64,000 nt of DNA. It comes from Holophagales bacterium (GTDB taxonomy: Bacteria; Acidobacteriota; Thermoanaerobaculia; Multivoradales; Multivoraceae). The translations under genes were made by a program, and so were the position numbers. This document shows positions 8,163 to 15,707 of this stretch, one piece after another. Each line of letters starts with the position of its first letter. Positions within the stretch are counted from its first letter, which is position 1. The notes beneath the pieces were generated by a model. It was not told the origin of the DNA. It saw only the letters and a program-made list of their open reading frames with translations, and searched no databases. The stretch spans positions 124,001 through 188,000 of the forward strand of contig VYDI01000034.1 in NCBI GenBank assembly GCA_009843505.1. The letters run 5' to 3'.

Positions 8163-9466
8163 CGGCCGGAACCGGAATCGCCCTGCTGGGCTTTCTCGCC
8201 CTTCTCGCCCTGCTCCTGATCCGCGTACCGGTAGGGCTGGCAATGCTGATCGTCGGCGCGGCCGGAATCGCCATCATTCGCCCCGGCGCCGTCGTGCCGG
8301 TCGTGGCGGGGGAGATCTTCGCGGTCTCCTCCCGCTACTCCCTCACCATCCTGCCCCTGTTCATGCTGATGGGCAATCTGGCGCTGGTCTCCAGGATGAG
8401 CCAGGACCTGTACCGAGCCGCTCATAGCTGGCTCGGCCGTTTCCGGGGCAGCCTCGCTTCCGCATCGATCGTCGCATGCGCCGGATTCTCAGCTCTCTCG
8501 GGTTCGTCGCTGGCCGCCGCGTTGACGATGGGTCGCGTGTCGCTTCCCGAGATGCGACGGTTCAGGTACGACGACTCCCTGGCTACCGGCGCCATCGCCG
8601 CCGGCGGAACGCTGGGCATTCTGATCCCGCCTTCGGCTGGGCTGGTGATCTACGGGATCATCACCGAGGAGAGCATCGGGCGTCTGTTCATGGCCGGAGT
8701 GATACCCGGAGTTCTGCTCACGCTTCTCTTCGTTCTTGCCATCTGGATCGTCGTCAGGCGAGACCCCGACAAGGCGCCACACGCCACGGCATCCGTTCCG
8801 TGGCGGGAACGGCTCAAGGCCACCGCGAGGGCGGCGTGGATCCTGGGCATCGTCGTCGTGACGATCGGCGGCATCTACGCCGGCATCTTCTCCGCGATCG
8901 AAGCCGCGGGAGTGGGAGCACTGCTGGCACTGGTCGCGGCCTGTGTGCGACGCACATTGAACCGGAAAACCGTGATCGAAGTGGCGAACTCCACGCTGAA
9001 AGCGAGCGGCACCGCCTTCCTGGTGCTGTTCGGCGCGTTCGTGTTCAAGATCTTCCTTGGCTTCACCGGCATCGCCTTCGTCGCCTCCGAGTGGGTCGGC
9101 GAACAGGGATTCTCGGGTGCTCAGGTCGTCCTGCTGGTGCTGATCATGTTCATCGTCCTCGGCACCTTCCTCGACGGATTCGCGATGCTGGTACTGACCG
9201 TTCCGCTGGTGCAGCCGATCCTCGAGTCGCTGGGTGTCGACATGATCTGGTTCGGCGTGATGATCGTCATCGCGCTCGAGATGGGCCTGATCTCGCCCCC
9301 GGTCGGCCTGAACATCTTCGTGGTGAAGGGCGTGGCGCCCGACGTGCCGGTCCGCACGATGTTTCGCGGCATCGTTCCGTTCTGGCTTGCCCTCCTCGCG
9401 GCGATGGTTCTGATCGCGCTCCTTCCCCGCATCGCCACGTTGCTGCCCGACGCCATGTACGGATGA
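8159..9466 (+). CDS. TRAP transporter large permease (DctM family)
   Basis: This 435-residue polytopic protein is a canonical DctM. It has about 12 hydrophobic segments, the motif ALSGSSLAAALTMGRV near residue 115, GTLGILIPPSAGLVIYGIIT, and the C-terminal MGLISPPVGLNIFVVKG. It forms the ion-coupled channel subunit of a TRAP transporter. The ATG overlaps the dctQ stop, and its own stop overlaps the next ATG (ATGA at 9463). Open frame upstream of 8159 is only shadow of the dctQ gene. The solute is unknown, but the NCS2 neighbour could hint at a heterocyclic substrate. Confidence 0.92.
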   Translation: MTAGTGIALLGFLALLALLLIRVPVGLAMLIVGAAGIAIIRPGAVVPVVAGEIFAVSSRYSLTILPLFMLMGNLALVSRMSQDLYRAAHSWLGRFRGSLASASIVACAGFSALSGSSLAAALTMGRVSLPEMRRFRYDDSLATGAIAAGGTLGILIPPSAGLVIYGIITEESIGRLFMAGVIPGVLLTLLFVLAIWIVVRRDPDKAPHATASVPWRERLKATARAAWILGIVVVTIGGIYAGIFSAIEAAGVGALLALVAACVRRTLNRKTVIEVANSTLKASGTAFLVLFGAFVFKIFLGFTGIAFVASEWVGEQGFSGAQVVLLVLIMFIVLGTFLDGFAMLVLTVPLVQPILESLGVDMIWFGVMIVIALEMGLISPPVGLNIFVVKGVAPDVPVRTMFRGIVPFWLALLAAMVLIALLPRIATLLPDAMYG

Positions 9467-11244
9467 ACACGAAGCGCAGGAAGGGCTTTGGCTCGGATGA
9501 CGAGCTGCTCTACGAAGTCGACGACCGGATTCCCCGGCCGCTCGCAGTCGGGCTCGGCCTGCAGCTCGCCGCCCTGGGCCTGAACGGAATGGTGCTCCTG
9601 CCAACGATCGCCTTCCGTGCCGGCGGCGCTGGGGATCTCGTGCTCTGGGCGGTGTTCGCCTCCGTCCTGGCCTGCGGCGCCGCCACGATCATCCAGGCCT
9701 TGCGGGTGCGACGTTTCGGGGCGGGCTACGTCCTGCCGCACGTCAGCTCGGCGATCTTCGTCGCCGTCTGCGCGGAGGCCCTGATCCAGGGCGGACCGGG
9801 GCTGCTGGCGACCCTGGTCGTTGTCTCGGCCCTCGCCCAGGTCGTCCTTTCGGCGCGGCTCGCGCTGCTGCACCGTGTTCTCACGCCGGTCGTCACGGGG
9901 ACCGTGGTCATGCTCCTTCCCGTCAGCGTGATGCCGATTCTCTTCCGGATGCTGAACGAACTGCCGCCGGGAGCCCCCGCGTACGCCGCTCCGCTAAGCG
10001 CCGGCGTCATGATCTGTACCTTCCTGGGCATCGCTCTCAAGGGGAAAGGGAGCGCGCGCCTCTGGGCCCCCGCGGTCGGCATCGTCACCGGCGCCCTGAC
10101 TGGCGCGTTCCTCGGAATCTACGATGGCGGACGCGTGGCCGAGGCCGCCTGGATCGGCATTCCGCGCGGCCGGCCGCCCGGACTGGACCTCGAGTTCGGC
10201 GCCGCGTTCTGGGCCCTCCTGCCCGCGTTCCTGTTCGTGACGCTGGTCGGCTCAACCAAGTCGGTCGCCGTCGTGGTCGCCGCACAGCGCGTGGCGTGGC
10301 GCCGGGCGCGCGCGGTCGACTTTCGGGCCGTGCAGCGAGCCGTGGCCGCGGAAGGCGCCGGGAGCCTCCTGGCGGGGCTGGCGGGAACGATGCCCAATAC
10401 ACTGAACGCGGGCGCCGTTTCCGCGGTCGAGATCACCGGCGTCGCGGCGCGCAGGGTCGCGGTCGTGTGCGGGCTGACCTTCGTCGCCCTGGCCTTCCTG
10501 CCGAAGGCGCTCGCCCTCATTCTCGCGATCCCTGCCGCGGTCGTGGCGGCTTCGGTTGCCGTGGTCATGGCGACGCTGTTCACGGTCGGTGTGCGCGAAG
10601 TCGCGAGCAGCATGGGGTCGAACCCCCGCAACGGCCTGATCGCGGCCGTCTCGTTCTGGACCGGCGTTGCGTTCGAGTTCGACATGATCTTCCCCGCCTT
10701 CTTCGCCGAGTTCGCGGGTGGCCTGTTGAACAGCGGGTTGACCACGGGGGGCCTGCTGGCGCTCCTGCTCGCGGCGCTGACCGTCCGGCGCAAGAGCCAG
10801 CTCAAGGGCAAGCTCGACACCGCCGAACTGCCGCGGATCAGGGAGTTCATTCAGGCGTTCGCCGCGCGCCACGGCCTGGAGTCCGTAGTGGACCGGCTCG
10901 AAGCCGCGACCGAGGAGACGCTGCTCACGCTCCTGCAGTCGCGCGCCGGAGACGAAGAGGTGGACAACGCTCCCGACGCCGAGCGACCCGAGCTCCTTCT
11001 CCAGGCACGCGAAGAGGACGGAGAGGCCGTGCTGGAGTTCAAGGTCGGCGCGGCAAGCACCGACGAACTCAATCTCCAGGACCGGCTGACGTCCCTCGAC
11101 GCGGAGACCCGGACGGCCCGGGTCGAGCAAGAGGTCTCCCTTCGGCTGCTCAGACACCTCGCGTCCTCGGTTCGACACCAGCAGTTTCACGATACGGACA
11201 TCCTGACCCTCCGCGTCTCCGCCGGCGTCCGGCGTGGATCCTGA
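9463..11244 (+). CDS. NCS2-type (uracil/xanthine) permease with GHKL-like C-terminal domain
   Basis: The 593-residue protein has about 12 membrane segments over residues 25-450, with the nucleobase-cation-symporter-2 layout (VGLGLQLAALGLNGMVLLP; FVTLVGSTKSVAVVV; AGLAGTMPNTLNAGAVSAVE). Residues 455-593 form an extra cytoplasmic domain (LPRIREFIQAFAARHGLE, RLEAATEETLLTLL, EVSLRLLRHLASSVRH). Its helix-then-sheet order resembles RsbW/HATPase_c_2 anti-sigma kinases, but the N-box Asn and the DxGxG motif are not visible, so it is probably non-catalytic. It overlaps dctM by ATGA and is followed after one base by dctP, so all four look co-translated. Substrate inferred as a purine/pyrimidine-like compound. 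Confidence 0.82.
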   Translation: MNTKRRKGFGSDDELLYEVDDRIPRPLAVGLGLQLAALGLNGMVLLPTIAFRAGGAGDLVLWAVFASVLACGAATIIQALRVRRFGAGYVLPHVSSAIFVAVCAEALIQGGPGLLATLVVVSALAQVVLSARLALLHRVLTPVVTGTVVMLLPVSVMPILFRMLNELPPGAPAYAAPLSAGVMICTFLGIALKGKGSARLWAPAVGIVTGALTGAFLGIYDGGRVAEAAWIGIPRGRPPGLDLEFGAAFWALLPAFLFVTLVGSTKSVAVVVAAQRVAWRRARAVDFRAVQRAVAAEGAGSLLAGLAGTMPNTLNAGAVSAVEITGVAARRVAVVCGLTFVALAFLPKALALILAIPAAVVAASVAVVMATLFTVGVREVASSMGSNPRNGLIAAVSFWTGVAFEFDMIFPAFFAEFAGGLLNSGLTTGGLLALLLAALTVRRKSQLKGKLDTAELPRIREFIQAFAARHGLESVVDRLEAATEETLLTLLQSRAGDEEVDNAPDAERPELLLQAREEDGEAVLEFKVGAASTDELNLQDRLTSLDAETRTARVEQEVSLRLLRHLASSVRHQQFHDTDILTLRVSAGVRRGS

Positions 11245-11245
11245 G

Positions 11246-12265
11246 ATGGCGAAGCCCCACCGGATTCTCGCCCTCGGACTGCTGCTCGCCTGCGCCTGCC
11301 GGCCCGCCTCAGACACCCGGGAACTGACACTGGCGCACTTTCTGCCAGCCGATCACCCCCTGGACGAAGCCGTGTTCACGCCGTTCTCGCAAGAACTCGC
11401 GGAGCTCTCAGGCGGCAAGCTGACCGTCAGGCAGTTCCCTGCGGGCGCCCTCAACTCGTCGGCGCCGGCGCAGTACTCGATTCTGCGGAGCGGCGTGGCC
11501 GATATCGCCCTGGCCATACCCGCCTACACGGCCGACGTCTTTCCGAAGACCGATCTGATCGCCTACCCCGGCATCTGCAAGACGACGAGAGACTGCACCG
11601 AGGCCATGCTGCGCGCCCGGTCGTTACTGGAGCCGGAGTATCAGGCACGGGTTCTGGCGCTCTGGTCCAACGCCGCCCCGGTGCTGCTCACCCGCAACGT
11701 ACCGGTCCGAACCCTCGAAGACATGCGCGGGCTCAAAATCCGGGTTTCGACCCGCAGCGCCATCCCGTTCATCGAAGCGCTCGGCGCCAGCGCGGTCATG
11801 CAGCCCGGCACGGTCGTCCACCAGAGCCTGGCGACAGGAGTCGTCGATGGCGTCGCCCTCTCTCCCTCGGGGATCGTCACGTTCCAGCTTCACGAGCCGG
11901 CTGACTACCTGACCACCTGGCTTCCTGCGTCCGGGCTGCCGTTCGTCCTGCTGATGAATCAGGGAGTGTACGACGGCATCTCGCCCGAGGCGCGGGGCTG
12001 GGTCGACGACGCCGCGGATGTCGCCCTGTCGTTGGCCGGCGCCGTCGCTTACGAACGCGCCGGCGCCGAGGGGATGCGCCTGGCGGAGGAGGCCGGCGTC
12101 GAGATCATCGACCTTCCGGAAAGCGAGAAGCGCCGCTTCGAACGGGCCATCGCCTCCGTGCGTGAAGCCGGCCTTTCACGCCAGGTGGGCGAGTTCACCG
12201 TTGGCGAGGTCATCCGTCTGTTCGAGGGAACGGAGACCGGCCAGCCGCCACGTCGCCGACGATGA
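11246..12265 (+). CDS. TRAP transporter solute receptor (DctP family), lipoprotein
   Basis: A 339-residue periplasmic binding protein. The signal peptide ends in a lipobox (LLLACAC), so a lipid anchor is expected. DctP hallmarks are ELTLAHFLPADHPLDEAVF near the N-terminus, then LKIRVSTRSAIPFIEALGAS, where Arg binds the substrate carboxylate, then LATGVVDGVALSPSGI and ADYLTTW. An upstream GTG (11234) is possible, but ATG 11246, one base after the preceding stop, places the signal peptide correctly. The last 56 bases overlap the cobA gene on the other strand. The Arg suggests an organic-acid ligand. Confidence 0.9.
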   Translation: MAKPHRILALGLLLACACRPASDTRELTLAHFLPADHPLDEAVFTPFSQELAELSGGKLTVRQFPAGALNSSAPAQYSILRSGVADIALAIPAYTADVFPKTDLIAYPGICKTTRDCTEAMLRARSLLEPEYQARVLALWSNAAPVLLTRNVPVRTLEDMRGLKIRVSTRSAIPFIEALGASAVMQPGTVVHQSLATGVVDGVALSPSGIVTFQLHEPADYLTTWLPASGLPFVLLMNQGVYDGISPEARGWVDDAADVALSLAGAVAYERAGAEGMRLAEEAGVEIIDLPESEKRRFERAIASVREAGLSRQVGEFTVGEVIRLFEGTETGQPPRRRR

Positions 12266-12953
12266 CCACGCAGGGCGGCCTGATCTGGCCCGCGAAGTCT
12301 CCAGCCGCCAATGTCTGAAGGGTGCAGCGCACCGTCCTCTGTTCGGTCGTAGTCGCGCGCTCGACCACTGCCACCGGCGTGGCGGGTCGCCGTCCCCCGG
12401 CGATCAGGCCGCGGCCGATGCGCTCCAGCCGGCGCGCCGGCATCAGGACGACGACCGTGTCGGCGCCGGACAGACCGGCCCAGTCCGGTTCGCCGCCGTC
12501 GGCGTTCCGGGCCGACACGACGGCAAAGCCAAGCGAGACCCCGCGATGCGTCAACGGGATGCCGGCCACCGCGGCCGCTGCCACGATGCTGCTCACGCCG
12601 GGAACCACTTCGCACGGCACGCCGGCAGCAGCGCACGCCTCGATCTCCTCGCCGCCGCGGCCGAAGACGGCCGGGTCGCCGCCCTTGAGACGGACGACGT
12701 GAGCCCCGGCCAGGGCGCGCTCGATCATCAGCTTCTCGATCCGCCGCTGCCTTGCCTGCACGTCGTCGCCGGGACGCTTGCCGACGTCGACGATCTCGGC
12801 GTCCGATTTCGCCTCGGCCAGAAGCTCCGAGGCCGCTAGCCGGTCGTGCAGCACCACGTCCGCCGCCCGCAGCCGCTTCAGGCCCAGGACCGTGATCAGT
12901 TCGGGGTCGCCGGGTCCGGCACCGATCAGCGTGACCCGCCCCGAGCCGCTCAT
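12210..12953 (-). CDS. cobA: Uroporphyrinogen-III C-methyltransferase (SUMT)
   Basis: This 247-residue enzyme methylates uroporphyrinogen III at C2 and C7 with S-adenosylmethionine, giving precorrin-2 for siroheme. It has the P-loop-like GAGPGDPELITV, the VVRLKGGDPAVFGRGGEE loop, the EVVPGVSS segment and the ITHRG-like PLTHRGVS, all tetrapyrrole-methylase hallmarks. The methyltransferase module of CysG is encoded here as a separate gene. Its ATG overlaps the stop of the precorrin-2 dehydrogenase gene by ATGA, and the 3' end overlaps dctP in antisense by 56 bases. Confidence 0.94.
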   Translation of the reverse strand: MSGSGRVTLIGAGPGDPELITVLGLKRLRAADVVLHDRLAASELLAEAKSDAEIVDVGKRPGDDVQARQRRIEKLMIERALAGAHVVRLKGGDPAVFGRGGEEIEACAAAGVPCEVVPGVSSIVAAAAVAGIPLTHRGVSLGFAVVSARNADGGEPDWAGLSGADTVVVLMPARRLERIGRGLIAGGRRPATPVAVVERATTTEQRTVRCTLQTLAAGDFAGQIRPPCVVIVGDVAAGRSPFPRTDG

Positions 12954-13621
12954 CCCCCAGGCTCCTCGGCGGCGACGCCCATGATCTGCTCCGCCCGTTT
13001 CCGGGCTTCGCGGGTCCTGTCCTCGCGGAAGAGGGCCAGGACCTCCGAGTCGACCAGCTCGTACCAGCGCCGCCGCCGTTCCTCAAAGTCCGGCACCGTT
13101 CTCGCGAGCGGCGCCCGCAGGCGGCCGGCGAGCTCGAGCAGAGCCGCGTACTCCGGTCCCAGCTCTCGCTCCAGCCGTTCGCGGAGGCGCACCGCCAACG
13201 CCGGAGCGCGGCCGGAGGTCGAGATCGCGACGACCAGGTCGCCCCTGCGGACGAGTGCCGGCATGATGAAACTGCAGTGGTCGAGGTCGTCCTCGACGTT
13301 GGCGAAGATGCCGCGCCGCTCCGCCTCGGCAAAGAACGACGCGTCCGCCGCCGGCTCGCCGGGCTCCGCCAGGGCCAGTGCCGCCCCTTCAAGATCCCCC
13401 GGCCGGTACGGCCGGGCCACGTGCTCGATCTCGCCGTCCCGAGCCCGCCGCGCAAGCTCCGGAGTCAGCTTCGGAGCGACGACGCGCACCCGCGCTCCGC
13501 AGCGCTGCAGGCCGGCAACCCTCCGTTCCGCCACCGGACCGCCGCCCTTGACGACGACCAGCCGCTCGGCGAGCGAGAGGTAGACCGGGTAGTAGGCAGG
13601 CTTGCGGGGCTCGCCGCTCAA
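12950..13621 (-). CDS. Precorrin-2 dehydrogenase / sirohydrochlorin ferrochelatase (CysG N-domain, Met8-like)
   Basis: About 223 residues. The N-terminal Rossmann fold starts YYPVYLSLAERLVVVKGGGPVAERRV, the signature of Met8/SirC/CysG-N. FANVEDDLDHCSFIMPALVRRGDLVVAISTSGRAPALAVRLRE is the conserved NAD-dependent dehydrogenase/ferrochelatase core (Cys plus FxxPA). Together with CobA it makes siroheme, the cofactor of assimilatory sulfite reductase. I chose the TTG at 13621 (TTGA overlap with the cysH stop) over the longer GTG-led frame, because residues before LSGEP have no homology. Sulfite reductase itself is not in the window. Confidence 0.88.
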   Translation of the reverse strand: MSGEPRKPAYYPVYLSLAERLVVVKGGGPVAERRVAGLQRCGARVRVVAPKLTPELARRARDGEIEHVARPYRPGDLEGAALALAEPGEPAADASFFAEAERRGIFANVEDDLDHCSFIMPALVRRGDLVVAISTSGRAPALAVRLRERLERELGPEYAALLELAGRLRAPLARTVPDFEERRRRWYELVDSEVLALFREDRTREARKRAEQIMGVAAEEPGG

Positions 13622-14409
13622 CGCGGCTGCAGGACGTGGAGGCCGCACTCCTTGCCGGTGTGGGACTCCCACCACCAGCGGCCGCCGCGGGCACCCTCAC
13701 CGGGTCGCGAGGGACGGGTGCACGGCGCGCAGCCGATCGTCCGGTAACCCCGGTCATAGAGCGGGTGGTACGGCACGCCCTCCTCGTGGATGTACGTCCA
13801 GACCTGGTCCTCGGTCCAGTCGAGCAGCGGACAGACCTTCACGAGCCGCCCCCTGGTCCGGGTCACCCGGTCGACCTCCACCTTGTTCAGGACGTCGCGA
13901 GTCGGGGTCTGATCGCGGCGCAGTCCGCTCAACCAGGCCGGGGCGCGGGCCAGCGCCCGGCGCATCGGCTCCACCTTGCGCACGCTGCAGCAGCGCTGCC
14001 GTCCGGCCACCGAAGCGTAGAAGAGATTGGGGCCCTCGCGTCTGACGAGCCGCGCCACCTCCGACGCTCGCGGCGCCACGATCTCCACGTCCACTCCGTA
14101 GTGAAGGCGAACGTGCTCGATGTGCCGGAAGGTCTCCTCCGGCAGTCGGCCCGTGTCGAGCGTCACGATCCGGACCGGCAGGCCGAGCTGGTGACACATG
14201 TGGAGGAGCACCATGCCTTCCGCCTGGAAGGAGGTCGCCAGGGTCAGTTCGCTTCCCCACCGCCCGTGAGCCCAGCGCAGCACCTGCTCCGGCGTCGCGA
14301 GTTCCAACTCCATCGCCCAGCCGAGGACGCAGAGATCGCCGTCGGCGGCCGGGCCGGGGAACTCGAGAACGGCGCCGCCGAGGTCGCCCTGATTCAAGTC
14401 GGTCGACAT
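13618..14409 (-). CDS. cysH: Assimilatory adenylyl-sulfate (APS) reductase, [4Fe-4S] type
   Basis: This 263-residue PAPS/APS-reductase family enzyme reduces activated sulfate to sulfite. Catalytic Cys is in KECGLH (about residue 255 from ATG). Four cysteines in CC (140-141) and GCAPC (227, 230) mark the [4Fe-4S] form that uses APS, unlike the iron-free PAPS reductase. An ATP-pyrophosphatase-like SFQAEGM loop and the TLDTGRLPEET segment are present. ATG 14409 is preferred; a TTG three codons upstream is possible. A palindrome (14405-14435) covers the start, so expression is probably regulated. It heads the minus-strand cysH, precorrin-2 dehydrogenase, cobA run. Confidence 0.93.
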   Translation of the reverse strand: MSTDLNQGDLGGAVLEFPGPAADGDLCVLGWAMELELATPEQVLRWAHGRWGSELTLATSFQAEGMVLLHMCHQLGLPVRIVTLDTGRLPEETFRHIEHVRLHYGVDVEIVAPRASEVARLVRREGPNLFYASVAGRQRCCSVRKVEPMRRALARAPAWLSGLRRDQTPTRDVLNKVEVDRVTRTRGRLVKVCPLLDWTEDQVWTYIHEEGVPYHPLYDRGYRTIGCAPCTRPSRPGEGARGGRWWWESHTGKECGLHVLQPR

Positions 14410-14435
14410 TTGTGACAAATACGATCACAAATGTC
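14405..14435. promoter_or_regulatory. Perfect 11-bp-arm palindrome over cysH start (candidate operator)
   Basis: GACATTTGTGA and TCACAAATGTC are exact reverse complements separated by nine bases (CAAATACGA). The element covers the likely cysH ATG (14407-14409 on the minus strand) and its upstream region. It is AT-rich in a GC-rich genome and is unlikely by chance. It resembles a dimeric-regulator operator. The inner TGTGA-N9-TCACA is not CRP (N6). Alternatively it could form an mRNA stem that hides the start codon. Confidence 0.6.
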
Positions 14436-14487
14436 TCATGGTTGCAATGAGCGGCACGCACGATGGCGCCGGCCCGCCACGACGGCG

Positions 14488-15645
14488 TCAGAGGGCCCGG
14501 AGCGTCGCCGCCAGCGCGTCCAGGTCCGCACGGTCGTTGTACACCTGCGGCGCCACGCGGATCGCCTCGCCACGAACGGAGACGAAGACGCCGGCACGCC
14601 GCAGCGTCGCCGCCGCCCTGTCCGGGTCGAGGCCCCGAACGCTGCGGAGACCGAACAGGTGGGCCCCGCGCCAGGCCCGGTCCTCCAGTTCGAAGCCCGC
14701 CTCGCGGAAGACCTCTTCGAACGGCTCGAGCAGGTTCTCGCAGTACTCCTGCACGCGCTCCGGCCCCCACTCGAGCACCATGTCGAGCGCCGCGTTCAGC
14801 ATCGGCACCTGAATCTGGTTGCTCCGCTCCCCGACGTCGTAACGCAGCGCTCCAGGCCGGTAGGACTCGACGTACTCGATCCGGCCCGCGACGAAGCGGT
14901 CGCTACCCTCGCGCGCCGCCCACGGCTCCTCCAGCGGCACTCCCTCGTCGAACCGCTCGCCGAACCACGCCAGACCGCTCTGGTATGGCCCGAAGAGCGT
15001 CTTGTACCCGGCGACGACGAGCGCGTCGGGCGCCACCTTCTTCACGTCGAAGGGCAACGCTCCGATCGACTGCGTGCCGTCGATCACGAAGGCAGCTCCC
15101 ACCGAGCGGGCGCGCCGCCCGATGGCCGCCACGTTGAAGCGGGTGCCGTCCGCCCAGTGGACGACAGGCGTCGCCACCACCGCCGTTCTCCGGTCGATCG
15201 CCCGGAGCAGCCGGCGGTTCCACGATGCGCCCGGGCTCGGCCTGCCCTTGGCGGATCGTTCGACGACCCGGAGCTCCGCGCCGTTCTCCTCCGCCTTGCG
15301 CATCCAGACGTAGACGTTGCTCGGAAACTGCTCGCCGAGGATGACGATGTTCTGGCCACTCTCGACCGGCACGTTGCGGGCGGCCGTGGCGATGCCGTAG
15401 GACACCGCCGGGATGATCGCCACCCGCTGCGGGTCGGAGCTCCCGATCAGCCGCGCAAACCGTTCGCGCAGGGCATCCGTCTCGGCGAAGAAGTCAGTTG
15501 CGGTGATCTTGGACGGGTCCCGGCGGCGCGCCATTCCACGCAGGCCTGCCTCTTCGACCTCCCGAGCGAGCGGCGCCATATAGGCGCAGTTCAGGTAGTG
15601 GAGGTGCGGTGGCAACTGGAACCGATAACGCTGACAGGGAAGCAC
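14488..15645 (-). CDS. Aminotransferase class V (cysteine-desulfurase-like fold)
   Basis: The 385-residue PLP enzyme has HLHYLNCAYMAPL near the N-terminus, an Asp in AFVIDGTQSIGALPFDV, and a Schiff-base Lys in VVAGYKTLFGPY (about residue 217), the class V pattern. Length fits. It may be a kynureninase-like, cysteine-lyase-like or desulfurase-like enzyme; the substrate cannot be decided. GTG start (LPCQRYRF follows). It lies between cysH and MetY-like genes on the same strand, so a role in sulfur chemistry is plausible but inferred only from position. Confidence 0.8.
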   Translation of the reverse strand: MLPCQRYRFQLPPHLHYLNCAYMAPLAREVEEAGLRGMARRRDPSKITATDFFAETDALRERFARLIGSSDPQRVAIIPAVSYGIATAARNVPVESGQNIVILGEQFPSNVYVWMRKAEENGAELRVVERSAKGRPSPGASWNRRLLRAIDRRTAVVATPVVHWADGTRFNVAAIGRRARSVGAAFVIDGTQSIGALPFDVKKVAPDALVVAGYKTLFGPYQSGLAWFGERFDEGVPLEEPWAAREGSDRFVAGRIEYVESYRPGALRYDVGERSNQIQVPMLNAALDMVLEWGPERVQEYCENLLEPFEEVFREAGFELEDRAWRGAHLFGLRSVRGLDPDRAAATLRRAGVFVSVRGEAIRVAPQVYNDRADLDALAATLRAL

Positions 15646-15707
15646 GGGCGGCGATCCTATGGTCGGAAGCAGGGCCTGGCGCCAGAAGACGTCGCTCGCG
15701 GACCGCC

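Noticed and set aside
14405..14435. CRP/FNR-type site at cysH
   Set aside because: The inner half-sites TGTGA and TCACA are separated by nine bases, not six, so it does not fit the CRP consensus; kept as an unknown operator.
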